64,000 nucleotides of DNA. It comes from Epiperipatus broadwayi (Eukaryota > Onychophora > Udeonychophora > Euonychophora > Peripatidae). The notes under the pieces are model-generated. The model was not told the DNA's origin and did no database searches. It saw only the letters and a program-made list of their open reading frames with translations. Every line of letters starts with the position of its first letter. The first letter of the stretch is position 1. A program made the position numbers and the translations under genes. Location of the stretch: assembly GCA_028023455.1 (NCBI GenBank), contig JAQFVV010012396.1:10704085-10768084 (forward strand), written 5' to 3'. Shown piece by piece: positions 37,160 through 46,830 of the stretch.

Positions 37160-37771
37160 AAATAATCAAAAATCACCCAAAATTCAAAACTAAACCAGAG
37201 TACCCAAAGAAATAAACTCCAAAATACAACCAATGGTCACTGCTATAAGCAGACTTCTCAAATGTAAAAAACTAAAACAAAAATTTATGCTACATATTAT
37301 CCACAAGTTCCACTTACATCCCACACACTCTTAATATTAAAATAACTTTTAAATAAGTTAATTACTTCAGAATCAAATTTTTAATAATAAAGATTTTTTA
37401 ATTCTGTTTTTCTCATGTGTCATAGCATCAGCCAGGAAGCGAACTTGCTAACTCAAGACAATTGCTTGTAAAGCAGTCGTCGCTGACCTCTCGACCACCA
37501 ATGCTTGATTTTTTAATTCTTTTAATTTCATTTTTTTTCAAAAAAAGACAATCTTAGCTTCATCAAATCTAATGATGTGTCCTCTATCTCTTTTATGGAT
37601 ATATAAAACAGAACTGAAATATTTATTTCTGATCCTACTTTTAAGTATACTTTTATTCTTTCATTTAAAATCAAACTACTCTGACCTATATATACCATCT
37701 TACAAAAGCAAGGGATAATATACACTATTCTAGGAATAATCTTTTTATCAATAATTTCCTTTGCATTGTTA
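37160..37771 (-). mobile_element. Inverted terminal copy of Penelope-like element (GIY-YIG end and 3'UTR)
   Basis: On the minus strand, 37725-37528 reads as the Penelope endonuclease with YIIPCFCKMVYIGQSS, the GIY-YIG core shape (Y-x-I...VYIGQ). It then continues into a 3'UTR that matches 42157-42265 in inverted orientation. TTCAAAACTAAACCAGA and AAATAAACTC at 37183-37220 pair with their inverses at 42207-42245. The copy abuts the 5' end of the main copy near 37771. A 5'-truncated inverted copy joined head-on to the main copy is a known Penelope arrangement (inverted pLTR). It is interrupted by a tRNA-like insertion at 37406-37506. Confidence 0.75.
37406..37506 (-). mobile_element. 101-bp tRNA-like retroposon with 14-bp target duplication
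   Basis: Perfect direct repeats GATTTTTTAATTCT flank it at 37392-37405 and 37507-37520. On the minus strand the body folds like a tRNA. A 7-bp acceptor AGCATTG/TGATGCT pairs fully if G-T pairs are allowed. A D-arm-like GGTCGAGAGGTCAGCGAC follows. An anticodon-arm-like ACTGC-TTTACAA-GCAAT puts TAC in the anticodon position. A B-box-like GTTCGCTTCC lies in the T arm. A 3' extension ends ATGACACATGAGAAAAAC. The T stem is poorly paired and the variable region long, so it is not a working tRNA. The long perfect duplication indicates target-primed retroposition. Confidence 0.75.
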
Positions 37772-38380
37772 AAAAGAAAGGAAAAAAATATTAATCCTGC
37801 TGAGGTTCAACATCCTAAGAATAGGTTAATTGATTATAATGTGATCATTTTTCATGAAGACAAAGCTGGGCGGTTTGTTATTATGAAAGGAAATAAGTTT
37901 AGGAAGAAAATGGATAAAGAATTAAATAATGGTAAATATATGTTTTTAGGAAGAGATCATAGTAGTGTGATTAAAGAGTTAAGAGATATAAAAAAAAATA
38001 GTAAATTTAAATATTTTTAATAAAGTAGATTATTTAAAATGTTATCTTAATGACTTCATAGTAGTTAAGATGTTATGAATATTAAGACTCACAATGATGG
38101 TTTGCCTTTAAGATTTATTTTTGACTTTACAGATAGTGTTAAGGGTATTTCTAGATTCTTGAATAGTTTTTAAAACAATTTGTTAATTTTGGTCATTGCA
38201 CAGTTTCTTCTTCTTTTGAGGTTTTTAATAAGATTAATAATTTTAAAATAGAAAGTAATTGGGTATTTGGTAGTTCGGATATTGGAATATGTATCAATCT
38301 GTTAATAGAGTAAACAGTATTGATGTTGTTTATGTTTGTGTTGATTAAAAATGGATCTTTGTCAAAGAATAAAATTAAAG
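37766..38380 (+). pseudogene. Penelope-like element RT, 5' part (main copy)
   Basis: The plus-strand frame 37766-38020 (84 codons) carries NVIIFHEDKAGRFVIMKG, matching the Penelope-family N-terminal RT block where DADKG-x-x-V-x-M is usual. Text then continues through frame changes (VNFGHCTVSSSFEVFNKI near 38185-38240) to the insertion point of the 2.69-kb transposon at 38380. The interrupted protein resumes at 41075. Penelope elements join an RT related to telomerase with a GIY-YIG nuclease and copy themselves at chromosomal nicks. This copy has stops and is dead. Confidence 0.7.
38373..38380. repeat. 8-bp target-site duplication, left
   Basis: AATTAAAG directly before the left inverted repeat. 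It is identical to 41067-41074 directly after the right inverted repeat, so the transposon inserted here into the Penelope-like element. Confidence 0.85.
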
Positions 38381-41066
38381 GGTTGTCATCTGATCCTTCG
38401 TATCAGCTGCTGGAGGTGCTATTTCTAGCTAAATTTTTAGAAATATGCCATTTCCGCGGCCGCACCCAAACCTTTAAGCATTCTTTCTAAAATAAATCCT
38501 AGAAAGATTGTTAACTCAGAGTTAAGTCTACTTTCTATGCTAAAAGGTAGAGTGTTAACTCGGAATTAAGTCTTCTTTCTACGATAAAATCTAGAAAGAG
38601 TATTAACTCAGCTTAGCGGTTAATGGTGTGGCTTTTTCCGATGCTAAAAGCAGAGGAAAATGCTGTAGTTGTTTGTGTCATGCCCTAGATCGTAATGCTG
38701 CGTTATATATTTTATGTAACTATCGTATGAGGGTGTGTTAATTTGATCGTGTCAAAATTATTTAAATTTTCATTGGTGCCTTTTTTTTTTAAGACGAATT
38801 GATGTACTGTTACATTTTATCAATTTTAACAGTATCGTGATTGTTCCTCATAAATTTGTATTCCTCCTAAATTTTCGATTAGGGTGGGTTAGCGTAAAAT
38901 TTTAAAAATCACGCTTTGAGTCATGTTTTAGCGAGAAATTTTCCGAGACAAAAAGTATGGCTAATTCCCACAACAGAAAACTTGAAAAGATGGGAATTGC
39001 CAGACACGGAAGCCGGCGCTGGAATATTTCTACAGCAGAAAAAAAGAAAAAAAACATCCTCCTGCTGAAAGAAAATATTGGATTGTGCGGCAAATATATG
39101 CAGATTTGAGGTCCAAAAACATCTGCTGACGGAAATGTTCACTTCATAAAGGCAAGCTTGTTTGAGGGATTCTAAATGGCCTTCGTCAAATGTCAAAAAT
39201 AAAAAAAGTAACTTCAATTTTTATTTAAATGTATATCCCTTCTCCCGATAATTGTTGTCATCGGCAATCAAATGTAAAATAAAAGAAGTAACTACAATTT
39301 TTATTTAAACATAGCCCCAAAACCCCCTCTTCTCCCAGTAATTGTTGTCGTCGGCAATCAAACGGTCAAATAAAAGGAACGTCAATTATTCTTTAATCGT
39401 ATAGAAAAAAAACAAAAAACCCTCCCACTCATTGTCGTCGGCAATCAAATGTAAACCAATCAAAGTAAGACAGTAAATTATTAGTTAAACATAACCCAAA
39501 TTACTATTTGAACGTACACCGAAAAAGACCCGCTCTTGTCAATCAAAATTAAAAAAAACCTAGACTATTATTGTCCCATTGTCAAATCGAATATTATTTG
39601 GGAAAACCCAAATAATTTATAAACGAAAAAAAAAAGAAAGTCAAATCAGTTTTCAATCAAATGGTAACCGACAAAAGTAACTTAAATTTTGATTTAAACA
39701 TACACACAAACAAAAAAAAAAACAAAACGCAAAACCCTTTCTCCCAATAATTGTTGTCGGCAATCAAATGTAAAAAATAAAAGGAACGTACAATTATTCT
39801 TTAATCGTAAACAAAAACACCCCTCCCACTAATTGTTGTCGGCAATCAAATGTAAAGCACTAAAAGTAAGGTAAACCGATTATTTTTTAAACGTAACCCA
39901 AATTACTATTTGAACATACACCAAAAAAAAAAGACCCGCTCTTGTCAATAAAAATGAAAGAAACCACAACAACTATTATTATCCCATTGTCAAAAATATT
40001 AGGTTTTGGGCAAACCAAAACCATAATTTATAAACAAAAAAAAAAAAAAAGAAAGTCAAAACCGTTGTCAATGAAATATAACCGATAAAAGTAACTTCAA
40101 TTTTGATTTAAACATACACAAAAAAAAAAACAACTCCTTTAGCTCCCAATAATTGTTGTCGGCAATCAAATGTAAAATAAAAGGAAGGTAAATTAATATT
40201 TAATCATCACCCCAAAACACCCACCCCTCTCACTAATTATTGTCACCAATCAAATGTACACCACCACTAAAAGTAACGTAAACTACTATTCTTTAAACGG
40301 TTACACCCCTTCTCCCAATAATTGTTGTCTACAATCGTACACACAAAAAAAACACCCCTCCCAATAATTAGTGTCGGCAATCAAATGTAAACTGATCAAA
40401 GTAAGACCGCAACTTATTATTTAAACATAACCCAAATTACTATTTGAATCTACACCAAAAAAACACCCTCTCTTGTCAATAAAAATAGGAACAACTATTA
40501 TTGTCCCATTGTCAAAAATATTTATTTGTAGAACCAAAACCATAATTTAAAGAAGTCAAATCGGTCGTCAATCAAATATAAACCAATAAAAGTAAAGGTT
40601 TTAATTTTTATTTAAACATACACACACACACATGCGAGAAAAAAAAACCAACACTTCTCCCACTAATTGTTGTCACCAATCAAATGTAAACCTATCAAAG
40701 TAACGTAAATTACTATTTAAAGATCCATCAAAAAAGCCCGTTCTCTCTTGAATTTTGTCAATCCAATTTTACAAAAACAGTAATACTATTTAAAAAAAAA
40801 ACAAATTACTATTTGAACACACACCAAAAAAGACCCTTTGGTAAAAAAAAAAAAAATTAAAAAAAACAACTATTATTATCCCATCGTCAAAAATATTATT
40901 TGGGAAAAATAATTCAGAAACGAAAGAAAGTAAACTTTGTAAACAAACAAACAAAAAAAAAAGTCAATATTAATAGAGAATCGCTAGCCCAGGAACATTA
41001 TATTAATGTGTTTTTTGATTAGAAATCGAGCCTCTAACGGCTGACACGAAGGATCAGATGACAACC
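38381..41066. mobile_element. 2686-bp non-autonomous inverted-repeat transposon nested in a Penelope-like element
   Basis: The terminal inverted repeats of 27 bp start GGTTGTCATCTGATCCTTCG and differ at one position (left 38381-38407; right inverted at 41040-41066). An 8-bp duplication AATTAAAG flanks it. Eight-bp duplications occur in hAT, Merlin, P and Zisupton-type elements, but the GGTTGTC ends are not the usual hAT ends, so I leave the superfamily open. Near the left end two direct copies of GTTAACTC..., 44 bp apart (38510 and 38554), look like subterminal binding repeats. The interior holds a G-poor minisatellite. No transposase frame is convincing; a broken stretch at 39065-39115 (KYWIVRQIYADLRSKN) faintly recalls a transposase N-terminus. 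Confidence 0.85.
39181..40960 (+). repeat. Higher-order A/C-rich minisatellite inside the transposon
   Basis: The word ATTGTTGTCGGCAATCAAAT or a close variant recurs about ten times (for example near 39250, 39340, 39750, 39830, 40150, 40370, 40670). A second set of words (CCAAATTACTATTTGAAC, CTCTTGTCAAT, TGTCCCATTGTCAAA) recurs near 39495, 39895, 40432 and 40800. Subunits of about 80-90 bp are grouped into imperfect higher-order units of about 370-540 bp. The plus strand is strikingly poor in G, with many A and C runs. It encodes nothing. Confidence 0.8.
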
Positions 41067-41074
41067 AATTAAAG
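41067..41074. repeat. 8-bp target-site duplication, right
   Basis: AATTAAAG, the partner of 38373-38380. Confidence 0.85.
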
Positions 41075-42265
41075 TTATTAAAAGATTTGCTTTAATGGTA
41101 ATTTTTTTAAGATTAGGGAAGGGTGGATAATAAGTTATATTATTTCTCCTTTAATTTGTTCACTGTATATTAATTATTTGGAAGAAGAATTTATTATTAT
41201 AAAGGATTATATTTATTTAATCATTTTTTAGAAATGATGATGATTGTTAATAGCTGAAAATGATAAATTAAAAGAGTTGATAAATGAGTTTAATTGTTTT
41301 GATTCTTCTATAAAATATGTTGTAGAAGGAGTGGATTTAGATTTTGTTAAATTAAAATTTTTAGATTTATTGGTGATAAGAAATGTAAAGAATAATTGTT
41401 TACTATGTAGTCACTTTGTTAAGAGTAAGGATTTAAGATCTATAATTAAACCTGATAGCTACCAATCTGTATCTCATAAGAAATTATTGCTGTAGAAATT
41501 AGAGATTAAGTAATTCTAATGAGGTAGCTATATTTCAAAATGGTCAATTTTATAAAGATTATTTGAATGTTGGATACTCTGACAAATTTTTTAAAAGTAT
41601 TTTATTTAATAGTAATTATGGTGGCAATCATAATTGTAATAATGTGAAGGATAAAGAAAAATATGATTTTATTTCTTTGTCCTTTAAATTGTCTTCTTAT
41701 AGAATTGTAAGTAAAAATAGAAAATTGTTGGAAATAAGAAAATTGCTTGGAAAAGGGGTATTACTTTGAATAATTTATTAAAAAATACAAAGGAAATTTT
41801 TGATAGACTATTCCTAGAGTAGAGTATATTATTTCTCATTTTTGTAAAAAGGTATATGTAGGTCAGAGTAGTTTGAGCTTAAATATAAGAACAAAAGTAC
41901 ATAAAGATGGGTTAGAAATAAATTTCTCAGTTCTGCTTTATATATCCATGAAAGAGATATAGGCCACATTATAAGTTTTGATGAGGCTAAAATTGTCTTT
42001 TTTGAAAAATGAAATTAAAAGAAGAATTAAAGAACTTTTATTATTAAAAAATTATGATTCTGACTCAATTAACTTCTTTAAAAGTTCTTTTAATATTAAG
42101 GGTGTATGCGATGTAAGTGGGAATTGAGTTTGCTTGTAGCAGTGAATGCGATGTAAGTGGGAATTGAGTTTGCTTGTAGCAGTGAAACCATTGGTTGGGT
42201 TTTAGAGTTTATTTCTTTTGTCATCTGGTTTAGTTTTGAATTTGGGGTAATTTTTGATATATATG
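41075..42265 (+). pseudogene. Penelope-like element RT C-terminal half, GIY-YIG endonuclease and 3'UTR
   Basis: In order on plus: IISPLICSLYINYLEEEF at about 41140-41195, the Penelope SPLxANxYME-type block. The frame 41244-41495 contains KLKFLDLLVIRN (family FLDxxVxR) and ends near the SHK block. The frame 41563-41769 begins NVGYSDKFFKSIL (family GYPxxxI). From about 41815, VEYIISHFCKKVYVGQSS is the GIY-YIG nuclease. The 3'UTR contains a 40-bp tandem duplication (42106 and 42146). The nuclease and UTR match the inverted copy at 37160-37771. Several stops and shifts make it inactive. The element minus its insertion is about 2.4 kb, so its RT is 5'-truncated. Confidence 0.75.
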
Positions 42266-42619
42266 TAAATACAGGAGACTTCATTGTTCAAATTAGCAAT
42301 TCCATGCAGATCTGACATATTGAAGAATTTCACATAAAAAAGACTGCAATCTGCATATTTACAGAAACTCAAATGAAAATCTGGTATCAATTTCCAGATT
42401 AATCAATTGTGGAATCCTCTGTTGCATTCACAATTCTTTTTTAATTACATAATTTTTTTTAATTACATAATTAATAATATAGATATGCCAAGTGTCCATT
42501 TTATATAAAAAATAAAATCCTTAATATGTAAAATTTGAAATACTGGCATTCTTCATATACCTGGAACTTAATTGTGAATATAGGGGATTTGAACACAGAC
42601 TTTTAAACACCCTTCATTC
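42266..42619. other. AT-rich spacer, nothing recognised
   Basis: A duplicated TTAATTACATAATT lies near 42440-42475. No gene is visible. Confidence 0.4.
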
Positions 42620-42870
42620 ACACTATCTCATACCATGATACACATGACCACACACATGTAGAAAAGATAAATAATCACCAATATCCATATTTCGTGCTGA
42701 ACCAGCACTCATTAGTTTATCCAGATTATCATTTCCCACACATACATATAATCAGTGATCAGTTTATATTAAGATAGCAAATCTTCATACTTTAATGGAA
42801 AGGCTTCAATCTACTCCGACCTCAAACACTTCAGCTATCCATACTATTGAAAATCTGATGATGGAAAGCC
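42620..42870 (-). repeat. Repeat family 2 copy fused to Gypsy integrase
   Basis: Inverted relative to the 257-1030 dimer. It shares CCATCATCAGATTTTCAAT (minus strand, from about 42866) and the hammerhead region. The motif at 42677-42720 (minus) has the best stem II of the family, GTGCT/AGCAC with loop GGTTC, including the canonical G-C pair next to the core, followed by GAAAT. The core reads CTAATGA instead of CTGATGA, and stem I is disrupted, so it should be inactive. The right edge meets integrase coding text directly. Confidence 0.7.
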
Positions 42871-43391
42871 CAGAGTTTCTCACAATTTGGTATTCTTTCC
42901 AGTAGGAATAAGCATATACCAGTATCAAGAAGGTATATCTCATAAAGGAACCTGCATGGTTCATGTGGTCATGTTCCCACCCATTTTTAGCTGGTGGTCA
43001 TGAGCTATATTTTTTATTGTTGATTGAGCATTTGATTGACGTGCTGTGCATGTTTTTGTGATGTCCTCATTTATCTTGGCCACCAGACGTAGCTTCTGGC
43101 AAGTACTTTTGCAGGAACAACTCCTGGATGTCCATTGTGTAGCATTTTGAGTAACTGGTTTCAGCCCTGTGAGGCTATTATGACTCTATCTTCATTTTGT
43201 ATGCAATTTTTGCAGACTGATAACCCTGAATGAGCATTCCAGAAAGCCAGTGGCAAGTTCTTGGATCATTTATTGGACCAACCTTTACTAATCCATTTTT
43301 TTAAGCAATTGATATTTTGGATCACTATTTGTTCACTCTGCTACTTTTTTACTATTTATCTGCAAATTCCAATTGTCTATGTATAGATATC

Positions 43392-43497
43392 CACATTGAA
43401 CTTTTTTATTTCAATTGTCTCTGGCATCTGTGAGAGTGCATATTCACATTGAACTTTTTTATTTCAATTGTTTCTGGCATCTGTAAGAGTGCATATC
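43392..43497. repeat. 53-bp tandem duplication in Gypsy relic
   Basis: CACATTGAACTTTTTTATTT occurs at 43392 and 43445, followed in both by similar CTGGCATCTGT text. Two copies, a few differences. Confidence 0.8.
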
Positions 43498-45343
43498 TGT
43501 ATGTTGTGTCAAACTGCCTCCTTTATAATTTAGATCATAGTCATAAGTTGAAAGCAGTGTTATCCAGTGCAGCATTCATGGACTGAGATGATCTGGGATT
43601 GGTTTTACCTTTGCCAATAGTGTGTGGTCAGTTATGACTGTAAATTGTCAGCCATACACATATTAATGAAATTATTCCAAAAACTATGGCCAAGGCTTCC
43701 TTGTTGAGTTGATTGTAGTGTCTGCATTGGTTAAGGTTCGTGATGCATATGCTATTGGTCTCTCTCTCCTTCGTATGTGGGATGAGTCAACACTGCTCCA
43801 ATTTCATACTCTGATGCATCTGTTGTCAGTATTATCTCCAATTTACTGTTGTTATGAATCACCAACTTTTCTGAAGATAATAGGGATTTTGTTTTCACAA
43901 ATGCCTCCTCTTGGTCTGTTGACCACTCCCAGTTTTGATTTTTCTTAAAAGTTTATATAGAGGTTGAGTCACATGTGCTTTCCCTTTAAGGAAGGGCTCG
44001 AAATAGTTAATCAGTCCTAGAAATGCCTGAAGTTATTTTGCATTTTTGGTCTGGATGCATTCTTTACTGCTCTAACTTTGTCTGGTGTAGGGGCTTTCCC
44101 GTCTTGTGACACTATTTATCCCCAAAACTTAAGTTTTCTGGAATTCTATATGCACTTGTTGGCATCTAGTGTCGCTCCAAAATCCTCAAGCCTCCTTGCA
44201 CATTTGTGTATTTCTCTCTCTGTTTCTTCGTGTTAGCTGTTATAAGAATCACCAAAATATGGAATTACCTCCACTAGTCCATTGAGCAAACTGTCGATTT
44301 TTGTTTGAAAAATGTTTGGTGCCATGCTGATTCCAAATGAAAGATGGTTATATCTGAATAATCCTAGGGTGAGTTGTAATTGTTAGTATTTCCAAAGTTT
44401 CCTTACATATTGGTATCTGGTGAAAAGCTGGTGGAGATCGAGTTTAGCAAAATGTGATGATTTTTGCAAGAACAGGCTATGTACTTTTACAAATATTTTT
44501 ATTAACTGTTATTCTATACTCTCCACAAATTTGTATTTTCCCATCTGGTTTATTAACTATAACAATTGGTGTGGCCCACTAAGAGTTTCTGTTGAACTTA
44601 TTATTCCCTTTTGCATGAGTTCATTTAATGCTTCTTCTACTTTAGCTCTTTTTGCAAACAACATCTTGGTCCTTGAGTTCTAATTGCACCGATGTTATTT
44701 TTATCTTCCCAATTTTGGCTTAAATAGGTTTGGGAATTTATTTTGCATTTCATTCTCAATATTGATTTTTTAAATTACATTTATGGTAATCCCGAATGGT
44801 GTGAACCAATTCCAGGCTATTAGTGAGTTTATTTGTTTATAGACTATGTATTGAGGTAGTTTTCTGATTTTTGAATTTAATTTTATTTATCCCTTACCAT
44901 TCCAACTATTTTAACCATATTGCCATTTACATCTTTGGCGCTTACATTGATTTTTTCCATTTTATGTGCATCATTTCTTTGTGCAGTGTGAACTTCCTAA
45001 TCGCTAAGGAACATTAGTGTAACTTCGGAGCCACTTTCAGTCTCCATTTTATATTGTCAGTTTGAATTCTGCTTTGCTACATTTTAGATTTTTAATGCAT
45101 GTAGTAAAGTTTCATTTGTCTTTATACTCTGGTTTTGATTTGTGACAGACTTTCGCTAGATGGCCTTTTGATCTGCATTTTGTACAATACTCTCGATTTT
45201 GCCTACAATTCTGAGCGATATGTCCTGGTTGCTGCAGCAGTACCAGTTGGTTTTTTTATCGTTTATTGTTTTGTCATTTCATTTCCCTGTTCAACGATTT
45301 TCTGAATTGTGTAGTAATAATTTGCTGTTGACATGGTATTCTT

Positions 45344-45470
45344 TAGCCTGATTCATCACAAACTTATGTGCAATTTCTCTTTTAGTGGTGTCTTTGTAAT
45401 TTAACTAGCCTGATTCATCACAAACTTATGTGCAATTTCTCTTTTAGTGGTGTCTTTGTAATTTAACTAG
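45344..45470. repeat. 62-bp tandem duplication in Gypsy gag region
   Basis: TAGCCTGATTCATCACAAAC starts at 45344 and 45406. The two copies look identical through TTTAACTAG, so the duplication is recent relative to the decay of the element. Confidence 0.85.
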
Positions 45471-46000
45471 TAGTAGTTTTTGAAATTTAATGTTATATAT
45501 GCCCCATAATAACTGTTCCAACAGGGCTTCTAGAAATTGTCCATAGACAATTTTTTGTTAACTCTCTGAGAACTCTATCGAATTCTTTGAAAGTTTCAGC
45601 CTTCATTTGCCGTCAATTTCTAAAATGCAATATCGCGATGTGTTTCAATGGGAGGGAGCAGAAGGGTCCTGTTAATTTTTGGATTATTCCATTGTATAGA
45701 AAACTTTTGGGCTCTACTGGTTTACATAAGACAGGTTTGCAATCTCCAGCATTTTCAATTCAGAAAAACCTAGCAATATGACCACCTTTATCTGGTTTTC
45801 CTTAATATTGTTAACAAGAAAATTTTTTTCTATGTGTTTGACATATAGTGACCAGTTGGTAGGGTTTTCAACATCAAATTCTATTGGCATTTGTAACATG
45901 GCGACTATTGCTGATTATGTATTATGGTTTTCTTTTGTTTCTGTAGGTTCTGTACTTAACTGCACCAAATTAGTTTGTTTAACCGCTGAGGTTAATTAAT

Positions 46001-46576
46001 TTTAGATTATTATTAACTAAACAATATCCAACTGGCTTTGAACTAGATAATGTTCGCTCTACTTCAACAATTAATTTATAATACTAGCCAATAGTTTTTG
46101 GCATGAGCCTTCAAGTTAGTAATCCAGTATGCCTAGTTTATTTACATGCAAGTAAGTAAAACTTCTCGTTATGAATCAATTTATGTTGGCAACAATGAAT
46201 ACTCCAGTGATTATTATTGTTATAAGTATGAATAATATTACAACCAATCTCTAGCAAATAATTATTGTAATAGCGAATAATGTTACTGACTACCTTCTCA
46301 GATGTTGTATGTACTGGGAATGAATATGTCCCATCAGATCTGTACACTTCCGTTGTTCTGGGTAATATCTCATGTCAGGTTGTAATCAGCCAATAGTCTC
46401 CTAGTACATCACAGTATTGTAAAGAAGTAAATTTTATTTCCTGATCAAAATTTAATTTTAATTAAATATTTATTATTTGCATTATAAAATGAACAAGAAA
46501 TTTAATTTAAGACTTATTGACATAGATGTAAATTTGCTATTAAAAATTTTATGTAATAAAAAGCATTAAGCATTTA
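46001..46576. other. Possible 5' LTR or leader of the Gypsy relic; otherwise unassigned
   Basis: The position upstream of gag would hold the primer site and LTR of the minus-strand element. I cannot find the partner LTR, because the 3' end is truncated, so this remains inference. Confidence 0.25.
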
Positions 46577-46830
46577 TGTATTAGACCTGCTGTCCATATT
46601 ATGATGGCAGAATGTTATATCTTTCTCTGGTGGGGAGGGGGATGTTTGCAATGGCAGAATATTGTAGTTGTGACTTCATAATATATTTTTAAAAGTTGTG
46701 ACTTTTTTAATTTGCCATATTAAAAAATCACAACTATGGCATTCTCCCATCACAAACACCCCTCTCCCTATACTGGAGAAAAGTGTGGTATTCTCTATCA
46801 TAAACATAGACAGCAGGTCTAATACATAAA
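46577..46830. mobile_element. Fold-back element, about 95-bp arms
   Basis: TGTATTAGACCTGCTGTC at about 46577-46594 is inverted at about 46806-46826 (GACAGCAGGTCTAATACA). Inner words GGGGAGGGGGATGTTTG and ATAGTTGTGA also pair with the opposite arm. The arms show more divergence than those at 25529. Confidence 0.65.

Larger units (their letters stand above)
42860..46000 (-). pseudogene. Ty3/Gypsy retrotransposon relic: gag, PR, RT, RNase H, partial integrase
   Basis: Domains follow the Gypsy order on the minus strand. Gag: the frame 45714-45899 has PIEFDVENPTNWSLYVKHIE. Zinc knuckle: YCTKCRSKGHLAKVCHKSK near 45210-45150. Protease-like text ETESGSEVTLM near 45045. [20 protein letters not shown] near 44550-44500, GLFRYNHLSFGISMAPNIF near 44360-44310, and a degenerate YxDD box (PYFGDS) near 44260. 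RNase H: TTDASEYEIGAVL near 43830-43790 and NQLNKEALAIVFG near 43715-43680. Integrase H2C2: MLHNGHPGVVPAKVLARSYV near 43150-43090. Integrase core start: HAGSFM with FLILVYAYSYW near 42965-42915. It stops abruptly at the family 2 repeat. Stops, shifts and two internal tandem duplications mark it dead. Confidence 0.85.

Noticed and set aside
37406-37506. Functional tRNA gene (TAC anticodon position)
   Set aside because: The T stem is mispaired, the variable region is too long, and the unit has a retroposon-type target duplication.
38902-39217. Minus-strand frames of 63 and 98 codons inside the transposon as its transposase
   Set aside because: No DDE or zinc-finger motif is present. The plus-strand reading only faintly recalls a transposase N-terminus and is broken by stops.
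39181-40960. CRISPR-like array of spaced repeats
   Set aside because: The repeats are degenerate, variably spaced and inside an animal transposon. There are no cas genes and the context is eukaryotic.
37160-42265. Hammerhead in the first Penelope-like element
   Set aside because: I looked for CTGATGA and GAAA(C/T) in the terminal copies on both strands and found no foldable pair.
43709-44683. Plus-strand frames of 79-87 codons
   Set aside because: They are the antisense of Gypsy RT and RNase H sequence on the minus strand.
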